Origin: JBMTVN01 sp046047235
GTDB taxonomy: Bacteria; Verrucomicrobiota; Verrucomicrobiia; Limisphaerales; JAHDYP01
Length of the DNA: 21,228 bases
Assembly: GCA_046047235.1 (NCBI GenBank)
Contig: JBJOII010000112.1
Span: 1 to 21,228 of the forward strand
Direction: 5' to 3'
This document shows positions 1 to 6,636 of this stretch, in pieces; position 1 is the stretch's first letter; every line of letters starts with the position of its first letter. The translations under genes and the position numbers were made by a program. The notes beneath the pieces were generated by a model. The model worked only from the letters and a program-made list of their open reading frames with translations, did no database searches and was not told the DNA's origin.

Positions 1-150
1 CTGAGGGCTGAGGGCTGAGGGCTGAGGGCTGAGGGCTGAGGGCTGAGGGCTGAGGGCTGAGGGCTGAGGGCTGAGGGCTGAGGGCTGAGGGCTGAGGGCA
101 TAGCGCAAAGCGCAGAGCGCGGAGGGCAGAGCGCAGAGGGCGGACCGCAG
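1..150. repeat. 7-bp tandem repeat array, pure on the left and degenerate on the right
   Basis: Positions 1-98 are 14 perfect copies of CTGAGGG. Read in the rotation AGGGCTG, the register continues without a slip through 95-101 (AGGGCAT) into seven diverged heptamers at 102-150 (AGCGCAA, AGCGCAG, AGCGCGG, AGGGCAG, AGCGCAG, AGGGCGG, ACCGCAG). That makes one array of about 21 units with a uniform left part and a decayed right edge. It continues beyond the left edge, so its full length is unknown. The + strand has TGA stops in this repeat and no gene is supported here. Confidence 0.95.
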
Positions 151-184
151 GGAGAGAGGAGAGGGGTGCCTGTTTGCCGGTGTT

Positions 185-208
185 CCGAAACACTGAAACT
201 CTGAAACT
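185..208. repeat. Three tandem 8-mers, CTGAAACT type
   Basis: CTGAAACT occurs at 193-200 and 201-208, preceded in register by the degenerate copy CCGAAACA at 185-192. It is short and non-coding, and is the second of several simple repeats stacked between the heptamer array and the first gene. Confidence 0.7.
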
Positions 209-287
209 CCGTCGGGGTCCGAGGGGGCGGGGCTGAGCCACTGTTTTCTCTCTACGGTCTCCAGGCTACACGCGCTAGAGGCGCGCT

Positions 288-321
288 CGATCCCGATAGC
301 GATCCCGATTTCGATTTTGAT
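288..321. repeat. CGAT-type intergenic repeat
   Basis: GATCCCGAT occurs at 289-297 and 301-309, separated by AGC, and is followed by TTCGAT and TTTGAT. The result is a run of GAT-ending units. A small inverted repeat (CGCGC, loop TAGAG, GCGCG; 271-285) sits immediately before it. It looks like a dispersed intergenic element, but copy number cannot be judged from one window. Confidence 0.6.
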
Positions 322-494
322 GGTAGGCGCAGGGAGAGGGAAGAGTGAGTTAGGGGCTGGGAGTTGGGGGGGCAGGAGGTTTCTCCTGCCATATGCGGGA
401 TTGAAGCAAGGATTTGGCGGGCACGCAGTGGTGGCCCGAAGCCTGACCCCTGCCCCCTGGCTTCGGGGGTCGTGGGGTGACTATGGGAGTTGCA

Positions 495-513
495 GGGTGG
501 GGTGGGGAGGGGG
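495..513 (+). promoter_or_regulatory. G-quadruplex motif overlapping the translation start region
   Basis: The tract is G3-T-G4-T-G4-A-G5 with single-base loops, the sequence class expected to form a very stable parallel quadruplex in DNA or mRNA. It ends 14 bases before the preferred ATG at 528, and its last A plus G-run is also the only Shine-Dalgarno-like sequence available. Folding here could therefore block ribosome access. The motif is directly visible; a regulatory role is inference. Confidence 0.5.
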
Positions 514-527
514 TAGGTTCCGCGGCC

Positions 528-1346
528 ATGCAACTGGAAGATCATGTTGGAGATGTTTTGGCCAAGGCGCGCAAGGGTTTGGGGTTGGAGGTTGGGGAGT
601 TGGCGCGGTTGGCGGGGAGGAGTGAGGGAGACTACGCGGGGGTGGAAGATAGCGGGGATGTATCCGGGTTGGATTTGGCGCCGTTGGCGCAGCGGTTGGG
701 GTTGGATGGGGGCAAGTTGTCGCGGGTGGCCGGGGGGTGGGTGCCGGCGGTGCCGGATTTGGGGGTATGGCGGGAGCTGCGGGTGGTCACCACTGAGCGG
801 GGGATGTCGGTGAATGCCTATTTGATTTGGGACGAGGTGACGCGCGAGGCGGCCTTGTTTGACACGGGTTGGGATGCGGAGCCGTTGGTTGCGTTGATTG
901 GGGAGAACGATTTGGAGTTGCGCCATATTTTCATTACGCACAGTCATGGGGACCATGTGGCGGCGTTGGCGGAGGTGAGGGCGAAGTATCCGAAGGCGCG
1001 GCTGCACAGCAGTTCACCGGACGTGGCGGTGCATGAGCGGAACCGGGCGAACGATTTCATTCATTTGGGTAGTTTACGGATTACGAACCGGGCGACGCCG
1101 GGGCATACGGCGGATGGGGTGACGTATGTGGTGGGGACGTGGCCGGAGGATGCGCCGAACGTGGCGATTGTGGGGGATGCGTTGTTTGCGGGGTCGATGG
1201 GGGGTGCGGGGGCTCAGCTGGGGCAGGCGCGGGAGTCGGTGGTGGGGCAGATCTTCACCTTGCCGGCTGACACCCTGGTCTGTCCCGGGCATGGTCCGTT
1301 GACCACTGTGGGGGAGGAGCGCTCGAACAATCCGTTCTTTGTTTAG
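528..1346 (+). CDS. Metallo-beta-lactamase-fold hydrolase with N-terminal XRE-like helix-turn-helix
   Basis: The protein has 272 residues from the ATG at 528; an in-frame ATG at 477 would add a glycine-rich, unconvincing 17-residue prefix. Residues 1-70 resemble an XRE/HTH_3 domain (LAKARKGLGLEVGELARLAG, then a DLAPLAQRLGLD helix). From about residue 85 comes a metallo-beta-lactamase fold with the zinc motif THSHGDH (H138, H140, D142, H143), then H193 (TPGHT), D217 (GDALF) and H255 (CPGHGP). The GEERSNNPF ending matches the glyoxalase II/YcbL-like branch, which hydrolyses thioesters such as S-lactoylglutathione. The real substrate cannot be told. There is no signal peptide, so the protein is probably cytoplasmic. 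It stands alone, with 255 bp before ilvN. The helix-turn-helix could sense or bind DNA or be a remnant. The metallo-hydrolase call is firm, the helix-turn-helix call moderate. Confidence 0.88.
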   Translation: MQLEDHVGDVLAKARKGLGLEVGELARLAGRSEGDYAGVEDSGDVSGLDLAPLAQRLGLDGGKLSRVAGGWVPAVPDLGVWRELRVVTTERGMSVNAYLIWDEVTREAALFDTGWDAEPLVALIGENDLELRHIFITHSHGDHVAALAEVRAKYPKARLHSSSPDVAVHERNRANDFIHLGSLRITNRATPGHTADGVTYVVGTWPEDAPNVAIVGDALFAGSMGGAGAQLGQARESVVGQIFTLPADTLVCPGHGPLTTVGEERSNNPFFV

Positions 1347-1601
1347 GCGGGCTGGCCGGCTCTAGGGATGGGGACGAGGAAGCGGGGGCTGTGGCGTAGG
1401 AATTGTGGTTTCCCTGATAGGCGATAAAAAAAAGGCTGGACCGTGGGTGGGGGGGATGGTTTTCTTTCGCCCCTATGAACGGGCTGGATCCTGTAGTTGT
1501 GTTGCTTGGCGTAGTCCTGGTGGACTGACGCGGGCCGGCTGTTGGATTCAGCATTGCGTGGCCGCCCGCATCCCGGAAGGGGGGGGCGGAATTTTCATTT
1601 T

Positions 1602-2075
1602 ATGAGACACACGATATCGGTGCTGGTGGAGAACAAGTTTGGCGTCCTGACCCGGGTTGCGGGTTTATTCAGTGGGCGCGGGTTCAACATTGACACCCTC
1701 AACGTAGCGCCGACGCAGGATCCGAGTGCGTCGAGGATGACGATTGTAACGCGCGGCGATGACGCGACGCTGGATCAGATCGTCAAGCAGCTGAAGAAGC
1801 TGGTGAACGCCATTGAGGTGCGAGATTTTCGCGAGGGGGAATATGTGGATCGCGAATTGGTATTGGTGAAGGTGTCGGTAAATTCCAGGTCCCGTCCGGA
1901 AGTGATGCAAATCACGGACATATTCCGGGCGAAGATTGTGGATGTGCAGCCGGACTCACTGACCGTGGAGATCACCGGGGACGAGAGCAAGGTGGAGAAG
2001 TTTTTGGAACTGATGCACCCCTTTGGGATTGTGGACCTGACCCGGACGGGTCGGGTGGCGATGTCGAGGAAGTGA
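1602..2075 (+). CDS. ilvN: Acetolactate synthase regulatory (small) subunit
   Basis: A 157-residue IlvN/IlvH, the valine-binding regulatory partner of acetolactate synthase in isoleucine, valine and leucine synthesis. The ATG at 1602 gives the family N-terminus MRHTISVLVENKFGVLTRVA; upstream in-frame codons encode unrelated sequence. An ACT domain covers residues 1-76, with N11, G14 and N29 at the positions known from E. coli IlvH to govern valine inhibition, so feedback control is probably intact. Residues 80-157 form the C-terminal ACT-like domain (ELVLVKVSV, ending LTRTGRVAMSRK). The catalytic subunit ilvB is not next to it on the left, so it must lie elsewhere. A G8 run at 1579-1586 serves as a rough Shine-Dalgarno element. 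ilvC follows after 140 bp. The 255-bp upstream gap also holds A8 (1426-1433) and G7 (1449-1455) runs and a 5-bp hairpin (1513-1526), but no clear attenuator. Confidence 0.96.
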   Translation: MRHTISVLVENKFGVLTRVAGLFSGRGFNIDTLNVAPTQDPSASRMTIVTRGDDATLDQIVKQLKKLVNAIEVRDFREGEYVDRELVLVKVSVNSRSRPEVMQITDIFRAKIVDVQPDSLTVEITGDESKVEKFLELMHPFGIVDLTRTGRVAMSRK

Positions 2076-2099
2076 GCTGGCGCCTGGTGTGAAAACAGT

Positions 2100-2127
2100 T
2101 TGACTGTCGGAGGGCGGTTCCTAGCAT
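2100..2127 (+). promoter_or_regulatory. Candidate promoter for ilvC
   Basis: TTGACT at 2100-2105 and TAGCAT at 2122-2127 are separated by 16 bp, matching the sigma-70 consensus at 5/6 and 4/6 positions. They lie in the 140-bp ilvN-ilvC gap. A perfect 12-bp palindrome (2132-2143) lies just downstream, near the expected transcription start. This is inferred from consensus only. Confidence 0.3.
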
Positions 2128-2215
2128 CCGCGCCGGTACCGGCATCAAGACGAGAGAGATCAACTAACCCAACAAAGCCCGGTGGTTTAGACTGCCTGGC
2201 GAATCAGAGACAAAC

Positions 2216-3316
2216 ATGGCAATCATCAACTTCGGTGGAGTAGAGGAAGAGGTCATCACGCGTAAGGAATTTACGATGGCCAAGGCGCGGAAGGTTCTCA
2301 AGAACGAGACCATTGCGATTATTGGTTATGGTGTTCAGGGTCCGGCGCAATCGTTGAACCTGCGGGACAACGGTTTCAACGTGATCATTGGGCAGGCGGA
2401 GGAGTTCAAGCGGGATTGGGATCGTGCCCGTGGAGACGGTTGGAAGCCGGGCAAGACGTTGTTCGGGATTGAGGAGGCGGTGCAGAAGGCGACCGTCATC
2501 CAGATCCTGGTTTCGGACGCGGCGCAGCGGGCGATCTGGCCGTTGATCAAGAAGAACCTGAAGCCGGGTGATGCCGTTTATTTCTCGCATGGTTTTTCCG
2601 TGGCGTATGGCAAGCAGACCAAGGTGATTGCGCCGAAGGATGTGGACGTGATCATGGTCGCTCCGAAGGGTTCGGGCACGTCGGTGCGCCGCAACTTCCT
2701 GACGGGTGCCGGCATCAACTCGAGCTTTGCCGTGCATCAGGATGCGACTGGCCGCGCCAAGGAGCGTTGTCTTGCTTTGGGTATTGGCATTGGCTCGGGC
2801 TATTTGTTCCCGACGACCTTTGAGCACGAAGTGTTCAGCGACTTGACGGGTGAGCGCGGCGTGTTGATGGGTGCGCTGGCTGGCATTATGGATGCGCAGT
2901 ATGACGTATTGCGTGCGAACGGCCACACCCCGAGCGAAGCTTTCAACGAGACCGTGGAAGAGCTGACCCAGAGTCTGATTCGCCTGGTGGACGAGAAGGG
3001 CATGGACTGGATGTATGCCAACTGCTCAGCCACGGCGCAGCGCGGGGCTTTGGACTGGCGTCCGAAGTTCAAGAAGGCCGTGTTGCCGGTCTTCAAGGAC
3101 CTCTACAATCGCGTGAAAACCGGCAAGGAATGCACGCGTGTGTTGAAGGCCTGTGGTGGCAAGGATTACCAGCAGAAGCTGCAGAAGGAGTTGGACGTGA
3201 TCGGCAACTCCGAGATGTGGCAGGCTGGCAAGGCGGTGCGTGATCTCCGTCCGAAAGCGCCGGCGAAGGCTTTGGCCAAGGGCACCAAGGGTGTGGCTGG
3301 TCGTGGTTCCAACTAA
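2216..3316 (+). CDS. ilvC: Ketol-acid reductoisomerase (NADP+)
   Basis: A 366-residue KARI that converts acetolactate or acetohydroxybutyrate to the dihydroxy acid with NAD(P)H and Mg2+, the step after acetolactate synthase. The Rossmann motif GYGVQG is at residues 37-42. The catalytic-domain signatures are SHGFS (H125), the metal-ligand segment SDLTGERG (D209, E213) and CSATAQRG (S271). The long N-terminus (INFGGVEEEVITRKEF) resembles KARIs of Bacteroidetes and Verrucomicrobia rather than the E. coli type, and it fixes the ATG at 2216 although no good Shine-Dalgarno precedes it. The last 20 residues form an Ala/Lys/Gly-rich tail. Codon use is less G-biased than in neighbouring genes, as expected for a highly expressed gene. 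A strong hairpin follows 40 bp after the stop. Confidence 0.98.
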   Translation: MAIINFGGVEEEVITRKEFTMAKARKVLKNETIAIIGYGVQGPAQSLNLRDNGFNVIIGQAEEFKRDWDRARGDGWKPGKTLFGIEEAVQKATVIQILVSDAAQRAIWPLIKKNLKPGDAVYFSHGFSVAYGKQTKVIAPKDVDVIMVAPKGSGTSVRRNFLTGAGINSSFAVHQDATGRAKERCLALGIGIGSGYLFPTTFEHEVFSDLTGERGVLMGALAGIMDAQYDVLRANGHTPSEAFNETVEELTQSLIRLVDEKGMDWMYANCSATAQRGALDWRPKFKKAVLPVFKDLYNRVKTGKECTRVLKACGGKDYQQKLQKELDVIGNSEMWQAGKAVRDLRPKAPAKALAKGTKGVAGRGSN

Positions 3317-3356
3317 GCGTTCCGGCTTACTGGCCGTGACCGGATAGTTTTGCGAG

Positions 3357-3393
3357 CAGGACGCGCGGTGGCTGGACAGCCTCGCGCGTCCTG
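3357..3393 (+). terminator. Hairpin after ilvC, probable terminator
   Basis: A perfect 11-bp stem (CAGGACGCGCG at 3357-3367 pairing with 3383-3393) encloses a 15-nt loop that can itself pair GGCT with AGCC. The tract after it (TGTATTT) is only partly T-rich, so termination may be inefficient. It lies 40 bp after the ilvC stop and 22 bp before the next start. Confidence 0.55.
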
Positions 3394-3400
3394 TGTATTT

Positions 3401-3405
3401 GGAGG
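3401..3405 (+). promoter_or_regulatory. Ribosome binding site selecting a TTG start
   Basis: GGAGG at 3401-3405 lies 9 bases before TTG 3415. The in-frame ATGs at 3445 and 3463 have no comparable Shine-Dalgarno, so this site argues for TTG initiation. Confidence 0.6.
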
Positions 3406-3414
3406 GGACGCAAC

Positions 3415-4332
3415 TTGAGGCGGTGGCTGGTGTTTAAGAGCAGCATGAACTATAGTTTGCCCATGCGATTGTCTGTTGGACTGGGCTTTGGAGCGGTGTT
3501 GGCATTGGTGCTGGCGTTTTTGCCGGGCCGGCTGAGGGCTGAGGCCGTCACCGTGGACCAGAGCCGTTACCAGCTGATTATCGACCGCAATCCCTTTGCG
3601 TTGAAGGATCCGCCCCCACCGCCGGTTGCGCCACCGCCGACGAACCCTCCGCCGGTGGAGGTGAATTTGAAGGTATCGGGTTTTTCTGTGACGCCGGACG
3701 GGACGCACGTGCATTTGGTGGTTCCGCCGACGCCGGGCAAGAACACCAATGCGATTTACTGGAGGTTGGCGGCGGGGGAGCGTCAGGGGGATGTGGAGGT
3801 GGTGTCAATTGACTATAGCGCGGGTGAGGTGACCGTCGTGAATGCGGGACAGCGGGCGATATTGAATCTGGAGGAGCATTCGCCGGCGGCGGTGGGGCCG
3901 GCCGTGGTGGCGGGTGGAGGGGTGGCAGCTGGTGCGCGGGCGGCTGCGGCGGCTCGGCTTATGAACAACCGGGGGCGGTTGCCGACCCCAGGTGCGGCGG
4001 CTAATGCTCCGGGCGGGACGGGTTCCAGTTCGGCATCGACTCCGACGACACCGAGCGCATCCCGTGTCGTGGTTCCGCCGGGGGTGAACAAACAGAACAT
4101 TCAGGGGATGCTGAAACGGAGTGCGCAGCTGCGGGGGGCTACTGTCGGGGGGGGGGCGACGGCTGCGGCCAGGACGGTTCCGGCGCGGCCGGTGAGGACG
4201 GTGCCGGTTCAGGGTGACACAGCGGTGGATCCGGCGATGCAGTGGCTGATGCTGAAGGCGCAGGAGGAGCAGGGGCGTTCCGAGGGTTTGATGATGCCGC
4301 CGACGCCTCCGATGATTGGCGGTGGGCAGTAA
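3415..4332 (+). CDS. Membrane-anchored proline-rich protein, GspC-like
   Basis: A 305-residue protein from the TTG at 3415, chosen for its well-placed GGAGG; ATG 3445 or 3463 would shorten the cytoplasmic end only. One hydrophobic segment (about residues 20-38) anchors it or acts as signal sequence. An RNPF motif (58-61) precedes a proline-rich linker (65-80) and a small beta-rich domain (about 82-153: VNLKVSGFS, IYWRLAAGE, VTVVNAG). This order recalls GspC/PulC of type II secretion, whose homology-region domain contacts the secretin; the relation is inference, as no other secretion gene is present. Residues 156-305 are low-complexity Ala/Gly/Pro sequence, probably disordered. The stop is 16 bp before dsbD, so the two are likely cotranscribed. 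I cannot assign a firm function. Confidence 0.75.
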   Translation: MRRWLVFKSSMNYSLPMRLSVGLGFGAVLALVLAFLPGRLRAEAVTVDQSRYQLIIDRNPFALKDPPPPPVAPPPTNPPPVEVNLKVSGFSVTPDGTHVHLVVPPTPGKNTNAIYWRLAAGERQGDVEVVSIDYSAGEVTVVNAGQRAILNLEEHSPAAVGPAVVAGGGVAAGARAAAAARLMNNRGRLPTPGAAANAPGGTGSSSASTPTTPSASRVVVPPGVNKQNIQGMLKRSAQLRGATVGGGATAAARTVPARPVRTVPVQGDTAVDPAMQWLMLKAQEEQGRSEGLMMPPTPPMIGGGQ

Positions 4333-4348
4333 TCATGAGGAGGCGCGG

Positions 4349-6490
4349 ATGATTGTGAGGCAAGTTTGGGGGATTCTTCTGGCGTGGCTTTTCTTGGTCG
4401 GGGGGGTGTTTGCGCAGTCGCATACCCAGGTTTCGCTGGTTTTTTCTCATGGCGAGGTTCGTCCCGGTGACACTTTGCAGGTGGGGGTTTTCCTGCGGAT
4501 GGATCCGGGCTGGCACACCTACTGGGTGAATCCGGGGGAAGCGGGTGGTGCGACTGAAGTGGAGTGGGATTTGCCGGATGGGGTGAGTATCGGGGAGCTG
4601 CGGTGGCCGGTGCCTGAGGTTTACGAACTGGAGGGGATCTATAACTACGTCTACCACGGTGAGGTGATGTTAGTGGCGGATGTTCGGGTGGAGGCCGGGG
4701 TTGGGGCGGGGGTGAAAGAAGTGCGGGCCAAGGTGGAGTGGTTGGAGTGTGCCAAGATTTGTGTCCCGGGTGACACCGCGGTTGTGGGGCAGTTCACGGT
4801 TGGGGCAACGGCCAAGGAATCGGGCGATGTGGATCTGTTCCGTCGGCTCGGGTCATTGATCCCCGGTGAGGGTGAGCCGGTGGGGCTGACGTCGCGTTGG
4901 GAGTTGGGCGAGCAGGAGGATGAGCGTCGCTTAGTGGTGGAATGGGAGGGTGGAGGGCAGGAGGCGGATGTGCTGGGTATGCCGGGCAAGGGGTATGAGG
5001 TGAAGGTGCCTACGGAGCGCGAGATGCAGGGGGGGCGGGTGCGGCTGACGAAGCGGGTATATCTGTGGGATGGGGGCTGGCCGACGGAGATTGGGGCGGT
5101 GTTGGTTTTGGGGCGGGCGCCGTTGGAAGCTTATCAGGTGGTGTTGCGTCCGGGGGTTAGCGGAGGAGGGGCGGTTGGGGCTGAGACTGTCGTGGGGGAG
5201 TTGGGTTTGGCGGGCGTGAAGGGGAGTGGTGGTGGCTTGCTGTGGATGCTGTTTCTGGGTTTGGTGGGGGGCTTGATCCTGAATGTGATGCCGTGCGTAT
5301 TGCCGGTGATTGCGCTGAAGGTGTTGGGTTTTGTGCGGCAGGCCCGGGACGATCCCGGAACCGTTCGGAGGCATGGTTTGCTTTACGGAGCTGGTGTGAT
5401 GACTTCATTCGCCGTGTTGGCGGTGGTGGTGATTGGGGTCCAGCGGGCGGGGCAATTGGCAAGTTGGGGCATGCAGTTTCAATCGCCGGTGTTTCTGCTG
5501 GCGATGACCGTTTTGATTCTGTTGGTGGCGCTGAATCTTTTTGGGCTCTTTGAGGTGACCTTGGGGGGGCGTGCCATGGGGTCTGCGGTGGCGATGGCTT
5601 CGAAGGAGGGGGCGGCTGGCGCTTTCTTTAACGGCGTGCTGGCGACGACTTTGGCGACGCCGTGCACGGCTCCTTTTTTGGGGACGGCGGTAGGGTATGC
5701 CTTTACACAGCCTGCCGGGGTGATTCTGCTTTTCTTTCTGGTGATCGGTGCGGGTTTGGCGTTGCCGTATGTGGTGATTAGTTTTGTTCCGGGGTTGGGG
5801 CGTTGGATGCCCAAGCCTGGGGCATGGATGGAGCGCTTCAAAGTGCTGATGGGTTTCCCGATGTTAGGGGCGGCGGTGTGGTTATTGAGTTTGCTGGCGC
5901 GGCATTACGGGACGGCCGGGGTGTTGTGGGTGGGCGTTTTCCTGGTGATCGTCTCGATGGGGGCTTGGGTCTGGGGTGAATGGGGGCAGCGGGAGGCTCG
6001 GCCGATCGTTGCGGGTGCGATCGTGCTGGGGCTTTTGGTGGCGGGTTACTGGGGCGTGTTGGAGCGTCAGTTAAGTTGGCGGGATGCTGCTTCACGCGGC
6101 GGAGGTGAGGAGGCGGTGTTGCAGCACGGTGAGGATGGTATCCCGTGGCGGGCGTGGTCAGCAGCGGCGGTTGAGAAGGCGCGGGGGGATGGGCAGGTGG
6201 TGTTGGTGGATTTTACGGCAGACTGGTGTGCCACGTGTCAGGTGAACAAGAAGACGAGCCTGGAGATTGAATCGGTGAGGGAGAAGATACGGGAGGCTGG
6301 GGTGGTGCCCTTGCTGGGGGATTATACCTTGAAAGACCGGGCGATCACGGAGGAGTTGCGGCGATTCGGGCGCGCGGGCGTCCCGCTGGTTTTGGTCTAC
6401 CCAGCTGATCAGGCGGCTGAGCCTTTGGTTTTGCCGGAGCTGCTCACCCCTTCGATTGTGTTGGAATCGCTTGAGCGGGCTTTGCGTTAG
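4349..6490 (+). CDS. dsbD: Thiol:disulfide interchange protein, DsbD/ScsB type
   Basis: A 713-residue inner-membrane reductase that carries electrons from cytoplasmic thioredoxin to periplasmic thiol proteins. The ATG at 4349 has GAGGAGG (4337-4343) five bases upstream and opens a signal peptide ending near VFAQS. The periplasmic N-domain is ScsB-like (WHTYWVNPG, then WLECAKICVPG with C134 and C138). The central transmembrane domain carries the paired cysteines C316 (NVMPCVLP) and C439 (ATPCTAPF). A C-terminal thioredoxin domain has DWCATC (C627, C630). All three redox pairs are intact and the length is normal for the ScsB branch. The gene follows the GspC-like gene at 16 bp. Its periplasmic clients are unknown; cytochrome maturation and disulfide isomerisation are the usual ones for the family. 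Confidence 0.95.
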   Translation: MIVRQVWGILLAWLFLVGGVFAQSHTQVSLVFSHGEVRPGDTLQVGVFLRMDPGWHTYWVNPGEAGGATEVEWDLPDGVSIGELRWPVPEVYELEGIYNYVYHGEVMLVADVRVEAGVGAGVKEVRAKVEWLECAKICVPGDTAVVGQFTVGATAKESGDVDLFRRLGSLIPGEGEPVGLTSRWELGEQEDERRLVVEWEGGGQEADVLGMPGKGYEVKVPTEREMQGGRVRLTKRVYLWDGGWPTEIGAVLVLGRAPLEAYQVVLRPGVSGGGAVGAETVVGELGLAGVKGSGGGLLWMLFLGLVGGLILNVMPCVLPVIALKVLGFVRQARDDPGTVRRHGLLYGAGVMTSFAVLAVVVIGVQRAGQLASWGMQFQSPVFLLAMTVLILLVALNLFGLFEVTLGGRAMGSAVAMASKEGAAGAFFNGVLATTLATPCTAPFLGTAVGYAFTQPAGVILLFFLVIGAGLALPYVVISFVPGLGRWMPKPGAWMERFKVLMGFPMLGAAVWLLSLLARHYGTAGVLWVGVFLVIVSMGAWVWGEWGQREARPIVAGAIVLGLLVAGYWGVLERQLSWRDAASRGGGEEAVLQHGEDGIPWRAWSAAAVEKARGDGQVVLVDFTADWCATCQVNKKTSLEIESVREKIREAGVVPLLGDYTLKDRAITEELRRFGRAGVPLVLVYPADQAAEPLVLPELLTPSIVLESLERALR

Positions 6491-6636
6491 GCCGCGTGAA
6501 TGGTCCCTGGGTGAATGGAGTGTCCGGGTGCGTTGATCGTGTATTCATGGTTAGAGCTTGGGGGCCGCTTTTGTTATGCCTTCTTCCTCACGAAACCCAT
6601 TGTGCGGCTATGGTCCGTGGGTAGAATAGCCGCCTG

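Larger units (their letters stand above)
151..527. other. Non-coding leader region upstream of the first gene
   Basis: No gene is supported here on either strand. Besides the 8-mer and CGAT repeats, the stretch holds several G-runs (355-372, 471-476) and a G-quadruplex motif at 495-513. A long open frame on the minus strand (252-1007) is an arginine/proline-rich shadow of the metallo-hydrolase gene. No convincing -35/-10 pair was found. Confidence 0.5.

Noticed and set aside
1..150. CRISPR array
   Set aside because: The repeat unit is 7 bp with no spacers; it is a simple tandem repeat.
477..527. Upstream ATG start for the metallo-hydrolase gene
   Set aside because: The added residues are glycine-rich translation of the G-quadruplex tract, and the helix-turn-helix homology begins only after the ATG at 528.
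252..1007. 251-codon open frame on the minus strand
   Set aside because: It is Arg/Pro/His-rich, has no recognisable domain and lies opposite the clear metallo-hydrolase gene. It is a by-product of G-rich codon use.
1347..1601. Amino-acid attenuator or T-box leader for ilvN
   Set aside because: No leader peptide rich in Ile/Val/Leu codons, no T-box motif and no terminator/anti-terminator pair could be found; only a 5-bp hairpin is present.
3532..3544. CTGAGGGCTGAGG inside the GspC-like gene, matching the left-edge heptamer
   Set aside because: It is fewer than two units and lies in coding sequence for RLRAEA. Probably chance in G-rich DNA.
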